Positions 41,944 to 50,524 of a DNA stretch of 64,000 nt are shown here, piece after piece. Made by a program: the position numbers and the translations under genes. Source of the stretch: Halobacteriales archaeon QS_6_71_20 (GTDB lineage Archaea > Halobacteriota > Halobacteria > Halobacteriales > Haloferacaceae); assembly GCA_003020945.1 (NCBI GenBank), contig PXRU01000029.1, positions 47,106-111,105 on the forward strand, given 5' to 3'. The notes under the pieces are model-generated. The model saw only the letters and a list, made by a program, of their open reading frames with translations. It was not told the DNA's origin and made no database searches. Numbering within the stretch: the first letter of the stretch is position 1; each line of letters opens with the position of its first letter.

Positions 41944-42639
41944 ATGAGCGAAGCACGCGTTCTGTTCGTCGTCAGCGAGGAGGGATACTGGGCCGAGGAG
42001 TGCATCGAGCCGCTCACGACGCTTGCCGACGCCGGCGTCGAGGTGACCGTGTCGACCCCGTCCGGGTCGCCGCCGGTCGTGGACGAGCGCTCGCTGGACC
42101 CGGAGGACGTCGGCGAGGAGGCGGTCGAGCGGTACCGCGAGGTCCACGAGACCGACGAGCGACTCCGCGACCCCGAGCCGCTCGCCGCCGTCGAGGCGAC
42201 CGAGTACGACGCGGTCGTGTTCCCCGGCGGCCACGGCACCGAGTGGGACGTCAACGGGGACCGACACGCCCGCGCGGCGCTGCGGGAGGCCGTCGCCGGC
42301 GACGACGGCGTCGCGCTGGTCGTCTGTCACGCCGTCGGAATCCTAGCGTTCGCCCGGACCGACGACGGGGAGTTCCTCGTCGACGGCCGCGAGGTGACCG
42401 GGTTCCCCAACGAGTGGGAGGAGGGTATCGTCGACGAGCACGACCGCATCGAGGGGCGCAAGCTTCCCTACTGGGTGGAGGACGAGGTGGTCGCGGCCGG
42501 CGGAAACTGGGACGCCGAACTCGACGCCGACACCAGCGTCACCGTCGACGGCGACCTGATCACGGCGCGCGGCCCGGGGTCCTCGACCGCGGCCGCGGAG
42601 ACCCTGTTGGCCGAGCTGGGGATCGAGGCGACCGCCTGA
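41944..42639 (+). CDS. DJ-1/PfpI family protein
   Basis: 231 residues. Class I glutamine-amidotransferase-like fold: ARVLFVVSEEGYWAEECIEP at the start with the conserved acidic residue, YDAVVFPGGHGTEWDV near residue 88, and the nucleophile elbow VALVVCHAVGILAFAR near 120 with Cys in VCHAVG. EGRKLPYWVEDEVVAAGGNW and DGDLITARGPGSS complete the family pattern seen in Hsp31/HchA-like and glyoxalase III proteins. Possible role in repair of glycated molecules or as a protease-like hydrolase; substrate not known. Confidence 0.87.
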   Translation: MSEARVLFVVSEEGYWAEECIEPLTTLADAGVEVTVSTPSGSPPVVDERSLDPEDVGEEAVERYREVHETDERLRDPEPLAAVEATEYDAVVFPGGHGTEWDVNGDRHARAALREAVAGDDGVALVVCHAVGILAFARTDDGEFLVDGREVTGFPNEWEEGIVDEHDRIEGRKLPYWVEDEVVAAGGNWDAELDADTSVTVDGDLITARGPGSSTAAAETLLAELGIEATA

Positions 42640-42681
42640 GCGGGGGGTCGACGATCGGCGACGACCCACGCCGTCGCCGTC

Positions 42682-43023
42682 TCAGCCGTCCGACTCGATG
42701 AGGAACGTCGGCTCCGCGACGTTCTCCCCCCTACACTCGGGACACCGCGAGGGGGCGTTCACGCGGTCGTCGAAGCCGTCGAAGCCGCAGTCCCGGCACT
42801 CCGGCGGGGCGACGAGGAACGTCTCGCCGGACGGCAGCGACCGGGCGACGTGTTCGACGTGGTCGTAGACGGCCGACCGCGTCAGGTCGAACTCCGTCGC
42901 GAGCGCGCTCCCGGACCGGGGGTGTTCGCGCAGTTCGTCCGCGATCCGTTCGCGCGTGGTCCGTTCCGGCACGGGTCGACGGAGGACGGCAACGGTCGAA
43001 TCGCTTTCGACTCCCGGCGGCAT
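42682..43023 (-). CDS. Predicted transcriptional regulator: HTH plus zinc ribbon (COG3357-like)
   Basis: 113 residues from ATG 43023. A wHTH domain (ELREHPRSGSALATEFDLTR then SAVYDHVEHVARSL) is followed by a zinc-binding domain with CRDCGF and CPEC. This HTH plus Zn-ribbon layout matches a small archaeal regulator family. The open frame extends upstream by ten codons, but MPPGVESDST is the better start. It is divergent from the nucleotidyltransferase gene, with about 70 bp between them for both promoters. Confidence 0.8.
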   Translation of the reverse strand: MPPGVESDSTVAVLRRPVPERTTRERIADELREHPRSGSALATEFDLTRSAVYDHVEHVARSLPSGETFLVAPPECRDCGFDGFDDRVNAPSRCPECRGENVAEPTFLIESDG

Positions 43024-43094
43024 ACCCGCCGGCGGGCTCCGACCTCGCCCCAACAGTGGAAAAATCCTTGTCGGTCCGGCCTGACGGCGTTGGC

Positions 43095-44063
43095 ATGAAG
43101 GCAGTCGTTCTCGCCGGCGGGTACGCGACGAGGCTCTGGCCGATCACGCGCCACCGACCCAAGATGTTCCTCCCGGTCGGCGACAGCACCGTCATCGACG
43201 AGATATTCGACGACCTGGAGGCCGACGACCGGGTCGACGAGGTGTTCGTCTCGACGAACGAGCGGTTCGCCGACGAGTTCGAGGCGCATCTCGCCGAGTC
43301 GGAGTACGAGAAGCCGACCGTCTCCGTCGAGGACACCAGCGCCGAGTCCGAGAAGTTCGGCGTCGTGGGCGCGCTCGCGCAACTGATCGAGCGCGAGGGG
43401 GTCGACGACGACATGGCCGTCATCGCGGGCGACAACCTCATCTCCTTCGACGTGGGCGAGTTCGTCGACTTCTTCGAGGCGCACGACACCCCGACGCTGG
43501 CGGCGTACGACGTGGGGTCGCGCGAGCGGGCCGCGAGCTACGGGCTGGTCCAGCTCGACGGCGACCGCGTGACCGACTTCCAGGAGAAGCCCGACGACCC
43601 CGACAGCACGCTCGTGTCGATCGCATGCTACGCGTTCCCCCGGCGGACCCTGCCCGACTTCGAGGAGTACCTCTCCGACGGCAACAACCCGGACGAGCCC
43701 GGCTGGTTCCTCCAGTGGCTCCAGTCGCGCCAGCCGGTCCACGCGTTCACCTTCGACGACGCCTGGTTCGACATCGGCACCGCGGAGAGCTATCTCGACG
43801 CGGTGGCGTGGTATCTCGACGGCGAGCCGGTCGTCGACCCCGACGCGACCGTCGAGAACTCGGAGCTCGGCGAGGACGTCCACGTGATGGCCGGCGCCGA
43901 GGTGACCGGCTCGTCGCTGTCGGAGTCGGTGGTGTTTCCCGACGCGACCGTCCGCGACGCCGACCTCCGCCGCAGCATCGTCGACGAGGAGACGCTGGTC
44001 CAGGGGCTCGACCTCTCGGACGCGCTCGTGGGCGCCCACTCCCGGCTGACGGCCGACGACTGA
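43095..44063 (+). CDS. Sugar-phosphate nucleotidyltransferase
   Basis: 322 residues from ATG 43095. The N-terminal Rossmann-like domain begins AVVLAGGYATRLWPITRHRP, with the GGxxTRL nucleotide loop, then KMFLPVGDSTVIDEI and MAVIAGDNLISFDVGEF. DAWFDIGTAESYLDAV near residue 228 fits glucose-1-phosphate thymidylyl- or uridylyltransferases. The C-terminal ~80 residues form a short left-handed beta-helix (DPDATVENSELGEDVHVMAG). Makes an activated sugar nucleotide for glycosylation or lipids; which sugar is not clear. Confidence 0.88.
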   Translation: MKAVVLAGGYATRLWPITRHRPKMFLPVGDSTVIDEIFDDLEADDRVDEVFVSTNERFADEFEAHLAESEYEKPTVSVEDTSAESEKFGVVGALAQLIEREGVDDDMAVIAGDNLISFDVGEFVDFFEAHDTPTLAAYDVGSRERAASYGLVQLDGDRVTDFQEKPDDPDSTLVSIACYAFPRRTLPDFEEYLSDGNNPDEPGWFLQWLQSRQPVHAFTFDDAWFDIGTAESYLDAVAWYLDGEPVVDPDATVENSELGEDVHVMAGAEVTGSSLSESVVFPDATVRDADLRRSIVDEETLVQGLDLSDALVGAHSRLTADD

Positions 44064-44126
44064 CGACCCGGCCCGAGGCGGGGCGGGCGTCACCCTGTCC
44101 CGGTCTCCGGGGACGGGACGATGGAG

Positions 44127-44882
44127 CTACTCCCCGAGCCGCGCGTCCGTCACCCGGATCCGCCCGCGCGTACCGTCCCACTCCGTGTCGTACTCCAGTT
44201 CGATCGGGCGGTCCATATGCGGGCCGTCGGTGACGAACGTCTCGAACTCCCCGCCCTCGCCGAGCAGGTGGACGCCGTACTCCTCGCCCAGCGCCGCCAG
44301 TTCCCCCAGTGCCTCGCGGTCCAGCGTCCGGCCCAGCCACGACTCGTCAAGCCCCGCGGCGGCGACCCGGAGGACCGTGATCTCGAAGCCGGCGTCGAGC
44401 ATCGCCTCGCCGAGTCCGCGGGGGTCGCGCTGCCACAGCGGCGCGAACAGCCCGATCCCCAGTCGCTCGCACATCGCCTCGATCCGGGCGGTCTGAAACT
44501 CCGACTCGACGGCGCCGGCGGTGACGCCCGAAAGCGGGAGCTCGGCCGCGATCTCCGCCAGCGCGGCCTCCATCGGCTCCAGTTCGCTGTCGCCCTGCGC
44601 GCCCGAGTCCGTCGCCTCGGCGGCGCCGAGGTCGTCCGGCTCGACCTCGACCAGCGGGATCCCGATGCTCTCGGCCGCGAGCGCCGCCAGGCGCGTCTCG
44701 GGGACGTGATACATGTAGGAGTCGCCGGCCGGATGCACCGTCAGCAGGCGCTCGACGGGAAGTCCCCGTTCGAGCGCGCGGTGGACGGCCCACGAGGAGT
44801 CCTTGCCGCCGGAGAACAGCCCGACATACGCGCCGCTTTCGGGGTCGGCACCCGTCCCGTCCGTTCCGGCGTCGTCGCTCAT
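44127..44882 (-). CDS. dph6: Diphthine-ammonia ligase
   Basis: 251 residues. Last step of diphthamide synthesis on elongation factor 2, using ATP and ammonia. The ATP-pyrophosphatase PP-loop is GLFSGGKDSSWAVHRALERG near residue 21; HVPETRLAALAAESIGIPLV, GVTAGAVESEFQTARIEAMC near 117, PLWQRDPRGLGEAMLDAGFE, GEYGVHLLGEGGEFETFVTD (as EEYGVHLLGEGGEFETF) are the archaeal Dph6 signature. Ends with a short beta segment. Length and motifs are normal. Confidence 0.93.
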   Translation of the reverse strand: MSDDAGTDGTGADPESGAYVGLFSGGKDSSWAVHRALERGLPVERLLTVHPAGDSYMYHVPETRLAALAAESIGIPLVEVEPDDLGAAEATDSGAQGDSELEPMEAALAEIAAELPLSGVTAGAVESEFQTARIEAMCERLGIGLFAPLWQRDPRGLGEAMLDAGFEITVLRVAAAGLDESWLGRTLDREALGELAALGEEYGVHLLGEGGEFETFVTDGPHMDRPIELEYDTEWDGTRGRIRVTDARLGE

Positions 44883-44982
44883 ACCGTCCCCGGGGGCGGA
44901 CGCGGCCTTACCCGTGACGGTTCGGCCGAGAAGCGGCGGTCGCGGCGACGGTCCTTCGATCGCGGGCGTCAGCCCGCCGTCG

Positions 44983-45966
44983 TCACATGTAGCCGAGGTC
45001 GCGCAGACGCTCCATCAGGTCCTCCTTGTCCTGGGCGCGGCCGGCGCGTTCGGTCGTGTTCTCCATGTCCTGCAGCCAGGCGGGCTCCTCGGCGGACTTG
45101 TCCGTCGAGATCTCCGAGCCCAGCGAGCGGAAGCCGGCGAAGTACTTCGGCGACACCGGAACGTCCTCGATCTCGATCCCCTCGGGGAGGTCGTCGAACC
45201 CCTGCGGGACGTAGCCGTCCTCGGGGTAGCCCTCGACGGTCTCGGGGACGACGAAGTACCAGAAGGCGTCCCACACGTCCGCCTCTTCGAACTGGAGGAT
45301 CGGCTGGATGCGGTCGTGGGGCGGGTAGATGTCGGGGTCGTGGCGCGGCGAGAGGAACGTCTCGTCGGCGCGGGCCTCCTGCTCGTCCCACCGGATGCCC
45401 GAGATGATCCCGTCGATGTCCCGGGATTCGAGCGTGTCGTTGAGCGCGACCGTCTTCAGCAGGTGGTTGCCGACGTACGTGTCCAGCAGGAACGGGAACG
45501 TGTCCTCCTCGTACTCGAGGATGTTCCGGATGTGGTGCCGGTTGTGCTCGGAGAGCTCCTCGACCGGGATGTCGTCGCCCGGCTCCAGCCCGTGCTCGTC
45601 GACGTGATCGCCCACGTCCGTGTTGCGGGCGTAGACGACCTCCAGGTTCCACTCGTCGGCCCAGTGTTCGACGAACTCCATCAGCTCGTCGAAGTGCTGG
45701 AAGTGGTCGATGAACACCGTCACCGGCAGCTCCAGCTCGTCGTGCTGCTCGACGACCTCCTTCACGAAGTACAGCGTGAGCGTCGAGTCCTTGCCGCCGG
45801 TCCACATCACCGCGGGGTTGTCGTACTCGCGTAGGCCGGTCTCGACGACCTCCAGCGCCTTCTCGAGCTTGTGCTCGATGCTCGGGTAGTCCGCGGGCGA
45901 CTCGCCCTCGCCGTCGGCGTAGTCGACGTCGAGGTAGTCGGGGAACGTCCGTTCTGTCTCGCTCAT
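44983..45966 (-). CDS. CysD-like / PAPS-reductase-superfamily protein, without any cysteine
   Basis: 327 residues. The ATP-pyrophosphatase loop is VMWTGGKDSTLTLYFVKEVV near residue 54. GIISGIRWDEQEARADETFL near 190 and ILQFEEADVWDAFWYFVVPE follow the order of the PAPS reductase/CysD group. The C-terminus (FRSLGSEIS, then TTERAGRAQDKEDLMERLRD and LGYM) resembles the ATP-sulfurylase subunit CysD, which ends TSERQGR...D with a similar tail. There is no cysteine at all, so it cannot be a thiol-dependent PAPS reductase. No CysN gene is next to it. A TATA-like CTTTATCC lies about 27 bp before ATG 45966. Confidence 0.75.
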   Translation of the reverse strand: MSETERTFPDYLDVDYADGEGESPADYPSIEHKLEKALEVVETGLREYDNPAVMWTGGKDSTLTLYFVKEVVEQHDELELPVTVFIDHFQHFDELMEFVEHWADEWNLEVVYARNTDVGDHVDEHGLEPGDDIPVEELSEHNRHHIRNILEYEEDTFPFLLDTYVGNHLLKTVALNDTLESRDIDGIISGIRWDEQEARADETFLSPRHDPDIYPPHDRIQPILQFEEADVWDAFWYFVVPETVEGYPEDGYVPQGFDDLPEGIEIEDVPVSPKYFAGFRSLGSEISTDKSAEEPAWLQDMENTTERAGRAQDKEDLMERLRDLGYM

Positions 45967-46080
45967 GCTACTAATGAGATGTAATTACCGGGATAAAGTT
46001 CTTTTGTCCCGAACCGAGGTGCGGACGACTGGTAGGCGGTGGCTATCGGTCCGTGTGGCAACCGCCGCCGAGGACGCCGA

Positions 46081-46641
46081 TCAGCTGATGAACTTGTTGT
46101 CCCGCCATTCGACGCCGCCCTTCTCTCCCTCGCGGTTCGGGGTCTCCACGACCTCGACGCTGGCGGGTCGCTTCTCGCCCTCGACGATGCGGTGCGCGTG
46201 GAGTTCGTCGTCGAACTCCGTGATGGCCGTGAGGGTACCCTTCTCCGACAGCAGCGCGATCTCGCGCAACACGAGGAACATCGGATACTGGAGCGCGGAG
46301 TTCTGGAGGACGGTCTCGCGGTCGCCCTTGAAACAGGCGAACTCGACCAGCTCCGAGGGGATCTCCTCTTCCTCCTCCTGCATCCAGCCGCCGCCCGTAC
46401 GCGGCGGCTCCTCCTCGTACACCCGGGTCTCGGAGACGCTGGCCTTCAGCTGTGCCGTGGGGGTGTACTTGCCGATGGACTCGTCGTCGGAGATCGCCTT
46501 GAGGATCAGCGTGTTGTTTCGGCGTGTGATGTCGACGTCCTCGACGCCGTCCGGAAGCTCGGGGTCGCTCGCGAAGTGGTCCTGCAGGTCTTCGAGTGGC
46601 AGTTCGAGCGTCGAGTGAAGTCGGTATACGCGGCCTGTCAT
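46081..46641 (-). CDS. Conserved haloarchaeal protein of unknown function
   Basis: 186 residues, acidic, soluble. RVYRLHSTLELPLEDLQDHF, VDITRRNNTLILKAISDDES and FLVLREIALLSEKGTLTAIT are the clearest segments; EEEEEIPSELVEFACFKGDR sits in the middle. No catalytic motif seen. A TATA-like GTATATAC (46726-46733) about 85-90 bp upstream implies a 5' UTR of about 60 nt that contains a C-rich tract (G-rich on the plus strand). Neighbours give no clear functional hint. Confidence 0.75.
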   Translation of the reverse strand: MTGRVYRLHSTLELPLEDLQDHFASDPELPDGVEDVDITRRNNTLILKAISDDESIGKYTPTAQLKASVSETRVYEEEPPRTGGGWMQEEEEEIPSELVEFACFKGDRETVLQNSALQYPMFLVLREIALLSEKGTLTAITEFDDELHAHRIVEGEKRPASVEVVETPNREGEKGGVEWRDNKFIS

Positions 46642-46654
46642 ACGTGAGTTGTGA

Positions 46655-46680
46655 GGGGGTGGGTGGGGGGGAAGGGGGGG
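46655..46680 (+). other. Potential G-quadruplex motif
   Basis: Plus-strand G5-T-G3-T-G7-AA-G7: four G-runs with loops of one, one and two bases, a textbook intramolecular quadruplex pattern. It lies 14-39 bp upstream of the start of the 186-residue protein gene, on the template strand, inside the likely 5' UTR. The region 46642-46809 holds no gene. Confidence 0.7.
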
Positions 46681-46809
46681 CCGCGGTCGCCCGCGGCTGT
46701 CCGGCGATCACGTCCCTACTCGTCGGTATATACGCGCCCGATGCGTAAAACATCTGTCCCCGAGCCGCGAGCGACCGCCCGACGGGCCGCAAGCGGGTCG
46801 CGGCTCGCC

Positions 46810-47154
46810 TTACGCCGCCTCGAGCGTCTCGGCGAGTTCGCCGCGCTCCTCTAGCTCCGCGAGCACGTCGCTGCCGCCGACGAACTCCCCGTCGACGAAC
46901 GTCTGCGGGATCGTCTCCCAGCCGCTCTCCGCCGAGAGCGCCTCGCGGTACTCCGGCAGCGCGGGGAGGACGTCGACCGTCTCGAACTCCTCGACGTGCT
47001 CGGAGATCAGTCCGACGGCGCGCTTCGAGTAGCCGCACTGCGGCATCAGCCGGTTCCCCTTCATGAACAGCACGACGTCGTTGTCCGCGATCGCCGACTC
47101 GACGCGGGACCGCGCCTCCTCGGACGAGAGCTCGCTCTCCGGTTGAAACGTCAC
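46810..47154 (-). CDS. Monothiol glutaredoxin family protein
   Basis: 114 residues from GTG 47154. VESAIADNDVVLFMKGNRLM then PQCGYSKRAVGLI gives the single active-site Cys in CGYS, the mark of monothiol glutaredoxins (Grx4/GrxD type). WETIPQTFVDGEFVGGSDVL is the cis-Pro and GG glutathione/FeS-binding part. Such proteins carry or deliver iron-sulfur clusters. No ATG is available near the start; GTG gives TFQPESELSSEEARSRVE as a leader. Confidence 0.87.
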   Translation of the reverse strand: MTFQPESELSSEEARSRVESAIADNDVVLFMKGNRLMPQCGYSKRAVGLISEHVEEFETVDVLPALPEYREALSAESGWETIPQTFVDGEFVGGSDVLAELEERGELAETLEAA

Positions 47155-47216
47155 GAGCGTCGGTAGGCGACTCCGGTTCAAATGCGTTGCGTCGGGCGGC
47201 CTCGGCGTCGGTCGGC

Positions 47217-47861
47217 TCAGTCGCGGCCGACGCCGATCACGTTGATGAGCGAGTACACGGGGACGCCGTCGACGGCGTCGAGCCCCTGCTTGTCGACGAT
47301 GACGACGCACGCCTCCGGCTGTCCGCCCTCGGCTTTCACCGCCTCGACCGTCTCGGCGAGGGTCGTCCCCGAGGTGACGGTGTCGTCGACGACGTAACAT
47401 TCCCGCCCGCGAATGCCCGCGAAGTTGCGCGAGAAGCCGCCGCCGGTCTGGTCGAGGTCACCCTCGTCCCACTGGTGTTTCGCGGGCGCGTACGCGGCCA
47501 TGTCCGTGTCGAGCTCGCGGGCGATCGTCGTCGCCAGCGGCGTGCCCGCCTTCTCGATGCCGACGGTGAGGTCGACCGCCTCGCCCTCCTTCGCGAGCAG
47601 GTCGGCCATCGCGCTCCCGACGTGGGCGAGCCGGGCGGAGTCGCGCCCGATCGCCGACCAGTCGACGTGGATGTCCTGGGGGCCGGTCGGGCCGGCGGCG
47701 TCGCCGCTCGCGTCCGGGTCCGCCGGCTGAGCGCCCGAGCGGTCGACCAGCCACGACGCCGTCTCACGGGAGACGTTCAGCTCGTCGGCGATCTCTCCCT
47801 TGGAGAGTCCGCGCTCCGCCAGCTCGGCCGCGTCCTCGATCAGGTCGTCCACGTTCTTCAT
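47217..47861 (-). CDS. gfcR: Transcriptional regulator GfcR (phosphoribosyltransferase-type)
   Basis: 214 residues from ATG 47861. N-terminal HTH: LAERGLSKGEIADELNVSRE then TASWLVDRSG. C-terminal type I phosphoribosyltransferase domain with LTVGIEKAGTPLATTIAREL near residue 105 and the PRPP motif CYVVDDTVTSGTTLAETVEA near 155. In Haloferax GfcR activates genes of the semi-phosphorylative Entner-Doudoroff pathway for glucose and galactose. Here it overlaps the glucose dehydrogenase gene by four bases, so regulator and first pathway enzyme are co-transcribed. Confidence 0.92.
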   Translation of the reverse strand: MKNVDDLIEDAAELAERGLSKGEIADELNVSRETASWLVDRSGAQPADPDASGDAAGPTGPQDIHVDWSAIGRDSARLAHVGSAMADLLAKEGEAVDLTVGIEKAGTPLATTIARELDTDMAAYAPAKHQWDEGDLDQTGGGFSRNFAGIRGRECYVVDDTVTSGTTLAETVEAVKAEGGQPEACVVIVDKQGLDAVDGVPVYSLINVIGVGRD

Positions 47862-48922
47862 AGTGAACCGAGTTCCACCGCCGTCTTGATAGTGGTGTCG
47901 TCGTCGACGTCGAACGCGCGCTCGAACTCGTCGAGCCCGTACACTCCGGTGACGAGCGCGTCGGTGAACCACTCCGGCAGCGCCGCCACCGACTCGACGG
48001 CCCGCTCGAAGTGGCGGACGCCGGAGTTGACCGAGCCGACCAACGCCTTGTTGTGGAGCACGAACTCCCGGTGGAGCGTGCCGCCGTCCACCTCGAACTC
48101 CCAGTCGCCCGGCACGCCCAGCAGCGCCCCCACGCCGTTGGGCGCCAGCGCCTCGATCGTCTCGAAGGCGTGTCGCGCGTAGCCGGTCGCCTCGTACACG
48201 AAGTCCATCGGCTCGTGGACCGCCGACACCTCGTCGACGGGCGTCTCCCGGGAGTCCACGTACGTCGCGTCCAGTTCCTCGACGATGTCGATCGTCGGGT
48301 CCGGCCGGTCGCGGCGACCGAGACAGTATAGCCGGTCGAAGGCGTCGTCGAGCATCGCGACGGTGAGCAGCCCGAGGCTCCCGTTCCCGAGGACGAACGC
48401 CGACTCCGGCGTCCACTCGAACGCAGAGCGGCTCGCCCGCGCGTGCTCGATCGCCTTCTCGGTGATCGACGCCGGCTCGACGAGAAATCCGAGCTCGGCG
48501 ATCGCCGCAGGACAGCGGACGAGGTGTTCGGCGGGGCTGACGAAGTACTCCGCCATGAAACCGTGCGCGCCGTCGATGCCGCGCTCGTGGTACCGTCCCG
48601 CCGGCGCCATGTCGGGCTCGCCACGGTCGAAGTAGCCGTTCGACCCGTTCGGCCGCCGCCGCACCGTCGGGACCACGACGTCCCCCTCCGAGAGCCCGGT
48701 CCCGTTCGGGTCCTCGACCACGCCGACAGCCTCGTGGCCCAGCACGATGTGGTCCTCCCCCTCGGGACACCCACCGTGGCTGCCGGCGATCACCTCGTGG
48801 TCCGTCCCGTCGACGCCGACCCGAAGCGTGCGGACGAGCGCCTCGCCCGGCCCCGGCTCCGGTCGTGGCTTCTCGACGAGGGTCGGGGACCCCTCCCCGC
48901 GACGGACGGCGATAGCGTACAT
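47858..48922 (-). CDS. gdh: Glucose 1-dehydrogenase (zinc-dependent, Entner-Doudoroff)
   Basis: 354 residues. It oxidises glucose to gluconolactone with NADP, the first step of the haloarchaeal Entner-Doudoroff pathway. It matches the Haloferax mediterranei enzyme along its length as I remember it: LRVGVDGTDHEVIAGSHGG with Asp38 in place of the usual zinc Cys, HIVLGHEAVGVV with His-Glu, FVLGNGSLGLLTVAML for the cofactor fold, YCLGRRDRPDPTIDIVEELD and LHNKALVGSVNSGVRHFERA. The start is ATG 48922 with GATAGAAT upstream as a possible TATA box. Confidence 0.93.
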   Translation of the reverse strand: MYAIAVRRGEGSPTLVEKPRPEPGPGEALVRTLRVGVDGTDHEVIAGSHGGCPEGEDHIVLGHEAVGVVEDPNGTGLSEGDVVVPTVRRRPNGSNGYFDRGEPDMAPAGRYHERGIDGAHGFMAEYFVSPAEHLVRCPAAIAELGFLVEPASITEKAIEHARASRSAFEWTPESAFVLGNGSLGLLTVAMLDDAFDRLYCLGRRDRPDPTIDIVEELDATYVDSRETPVDEVSAVHEPMDFVYEATGYARHAFETIEALAPNGVGALLGVPGDWEFEVDGGTLHREFVLHNKALVGSVNSGVRHFERAVESVAALPEWFTDALVTGVYGLDEFERAFDVDDDTTIKTAVELGSL

Positions 48923-49198
48923 GACTCACGTTACCGCTCGCGGCGGCAAAAGGGTTATTCTATCCCGAGTAAATCGTTTGCCCCGCCGCGGATCCGGCGC
49001 GCCCGGGGCGCTCCGGCGTCCGCCGGCCGGCGCGGCCGCCGGGCGCCTCGGCTGTCGGTCTCAGACGGTGGCTGTATTGACCGGTGCTGCCGGGAGTGGA
49101 AGAACGCGAACGGGGTCGAGCACGAATGTGGGCCGGCAGTCCCCCGTGATCGGGGCACGTGGCGGAGCAGCGCCCCCAGCTGGACCCGACAGCCCTCG

Positions 49199-49960
49199 TT
49201 ACTCTACGGACTCGTCGCTCTCGGGCTCCGCGAGGAGGTCGAACTCGTCGAGGTAGCCCTCGACGGACGCGGCGTCGTGGTCGACGTACCGGGGATCGTC
49301 GGCGTCGATCGTCCCGAGACCGACGCCCTCCGGCTCCAGGGCGTCGTCCTCGTCCGACTCGGCCAGCGCTTCGAGCGCGAGCTCGATCCCCTGTTCCATC
49401 GAGAGGTTCTCGGTGTATCCTTCTTCCAGGCGCTCGCGGACGTCCGTGCGGTTCGCGCCGATCGACAGCGCCTTCCACTCGTACGGGGTCCCGGAGGGGT
49501 CGGTCTCGAACAGGCGGGGCTCGCCGTTCTCGATGCCGCCGACGATGAGCGCGACGCCGAACGGGCGCGCGCCCCCGATCTGGGTGTACTGCTGGATGTG
49601 GTCGGTGACCGACTTCGTCAGCATCTCGATACCCATCTCCTCGCCGTAGCGCAGGCGGTTCACCTGCGCCTGCCGGCGGGCGAAGTCGATGAGCTGTCGC
49701 GCGTCGGCGACGTGGCCGGCGCTGGCGATGCCGACGTGGTCGTCGATCTTGTGGAGCTTCTCGACGGAGGCCGGCTCCATCAGCTCCGAGCGCGACCGCT
49801 TGTCGGCGGCCAGCACGACGCCGTCCGCGGTGCGGACGCCGACGCTTGCCGTCCCCCGTTTGACCGCCTCCCGGGCGTACTCGACCTGGTAGAGGCGCCC
49901 GTCCGGCGAGAAGATGGTGATACCGCGGTCGTACGCCTGCTGTTGGGCTTGTCCCTGCAT
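49199..49960 (-). CDS. psmA: Proteasome subunit alpha
   Basis: 253 residues. Outer-ring alpha subunit of the 20S proteasome. YDRGITIFSPDGRLYQVEYA then REAVKRGTASVGV is the alpha-type N-terminal signature; GVVLAADKRSRSELMEPASV, DDHVGIASAGHVADARQLID and YTQIGGARPFGVALIVGGI follow. The Met-Gln-Gly-Gln N-terminus with no propeptide is normal for alpha. An acidic C-terminal tail is added, as in haloarchaea. It is downstream of the RNase P Pop5 gene with a 6-bp gap, a linkage known in archaea. Confidence 0.96.
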   Translation of the reverse strand: MQGQAQQQAYDRGITIFSPDGRLYQVEYAREAVKRGTASVGVRTADGVVLAADKRSRSELMEPASVEKLHKIDDHVGIASAGHVADARQLIDFARRQAQVNRLRYGEEMGIEMLTKSVTDHIQQYTQIGGARPFGVALIVGGIENGEPRLFETDPSGTPYEWKALSIGANRTDVRERLEEGYTENLSMEQGIELALEALAESDEDDALEPEGVGLGTIDADDPRYVDHDAASVEGYLDEFDLLAEPESDESVE

Positions 49961-49966
49961 CGTGTA

Positions 49967-50509
49967 TCAGTGATCTCGGTGTCCGTTCGAGTCCGTATGC
50001 TCCGGGTCGGACCGCTCCGGAACGGAGGTCTCCGCGTCCGTCGCGCCCACGAACGTCGACCCGACGGCGACATCGACCGCGCCGTCGTCCCGGCGGCGGC
50101 CCCGTCCCGTCGTTTCCGACGCCGCGAGCTCGACGTGGCTTTCATCAATGAATCCGCCCGCGCCGCCTAAATACCTTTCTTCACCGGCCCGTATCGTGCC
50201 CGAGACGCCGCGGACGCGCACGCCGACCGGGTCGCCGTCCACGGCGTCCACACACGCCAGCGCGGCGCGCCCACGCCCGACCTCGCCCCGGCGCACGCGC
50301 ACGACCGACTCGCCGGTCCCGTCGCCGAACGCGAACCGCACGACCGTCAGGTCGGCGTCGGCGCTGCCCGCGTCGCCCAGCAGGTTCTGGGCGGCGTACC
50401 ACAGCTCGCGCTGGAACGGACCCCGGGAGAGGTCGGTCTCGGGCCACGCCTCCAGCCCGACGGCGAGGTAGCGCCACCGCGGCCGGAGGTGTTTCGGGAG
50501 GTGCTTCAC
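49967..50509 (-). CDS. rnp2: Ribonuclease P protein component 2 (Pop5)
   Basis: 180 residues. Protein subunit of archaeal RNase P, which matures tRNA 5' ends. HLPKHLRPRWRYLAVGLEAW at the start, LSRGPFQRELWYAAQNLLGD then VVRVRRGEVGRGRAALACVD and GVSGTIRAGEERYL match Pop5 in order. The last ~60 residues are a low-complexity acidic tail beyond the usual ~115-residue domain. Lies between a methyltransferase gene (15 bp) and psmA (6 bp). Confidence 0.88.
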   Translation of the reverse strand: MKHLPKHLRPRWRYLAVGLEAWPETDLSRGPFQRELWYAAQNLLGDAGSADADLTVVRFAFGDGTGESVVRVRRGEVGRGRAALACVDAVDGDPVGVRVRGVSGTIRAGEERYLGGAGGFIDESHVELAASETTGRGRRRDDGAVDVAVGSTFVGATDAETSVPERSDPEHTDSNGHRDH

Positions 50510-50524
50510 CTCACGGCTCCCCGC

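Noticed and set aside
48955..49198. Small RNA or gene in the 240-bp gap between gdh and psmA
   Set aside because: No open frame with good composition, no clear promoter pair and no stable hairpin found by eye.
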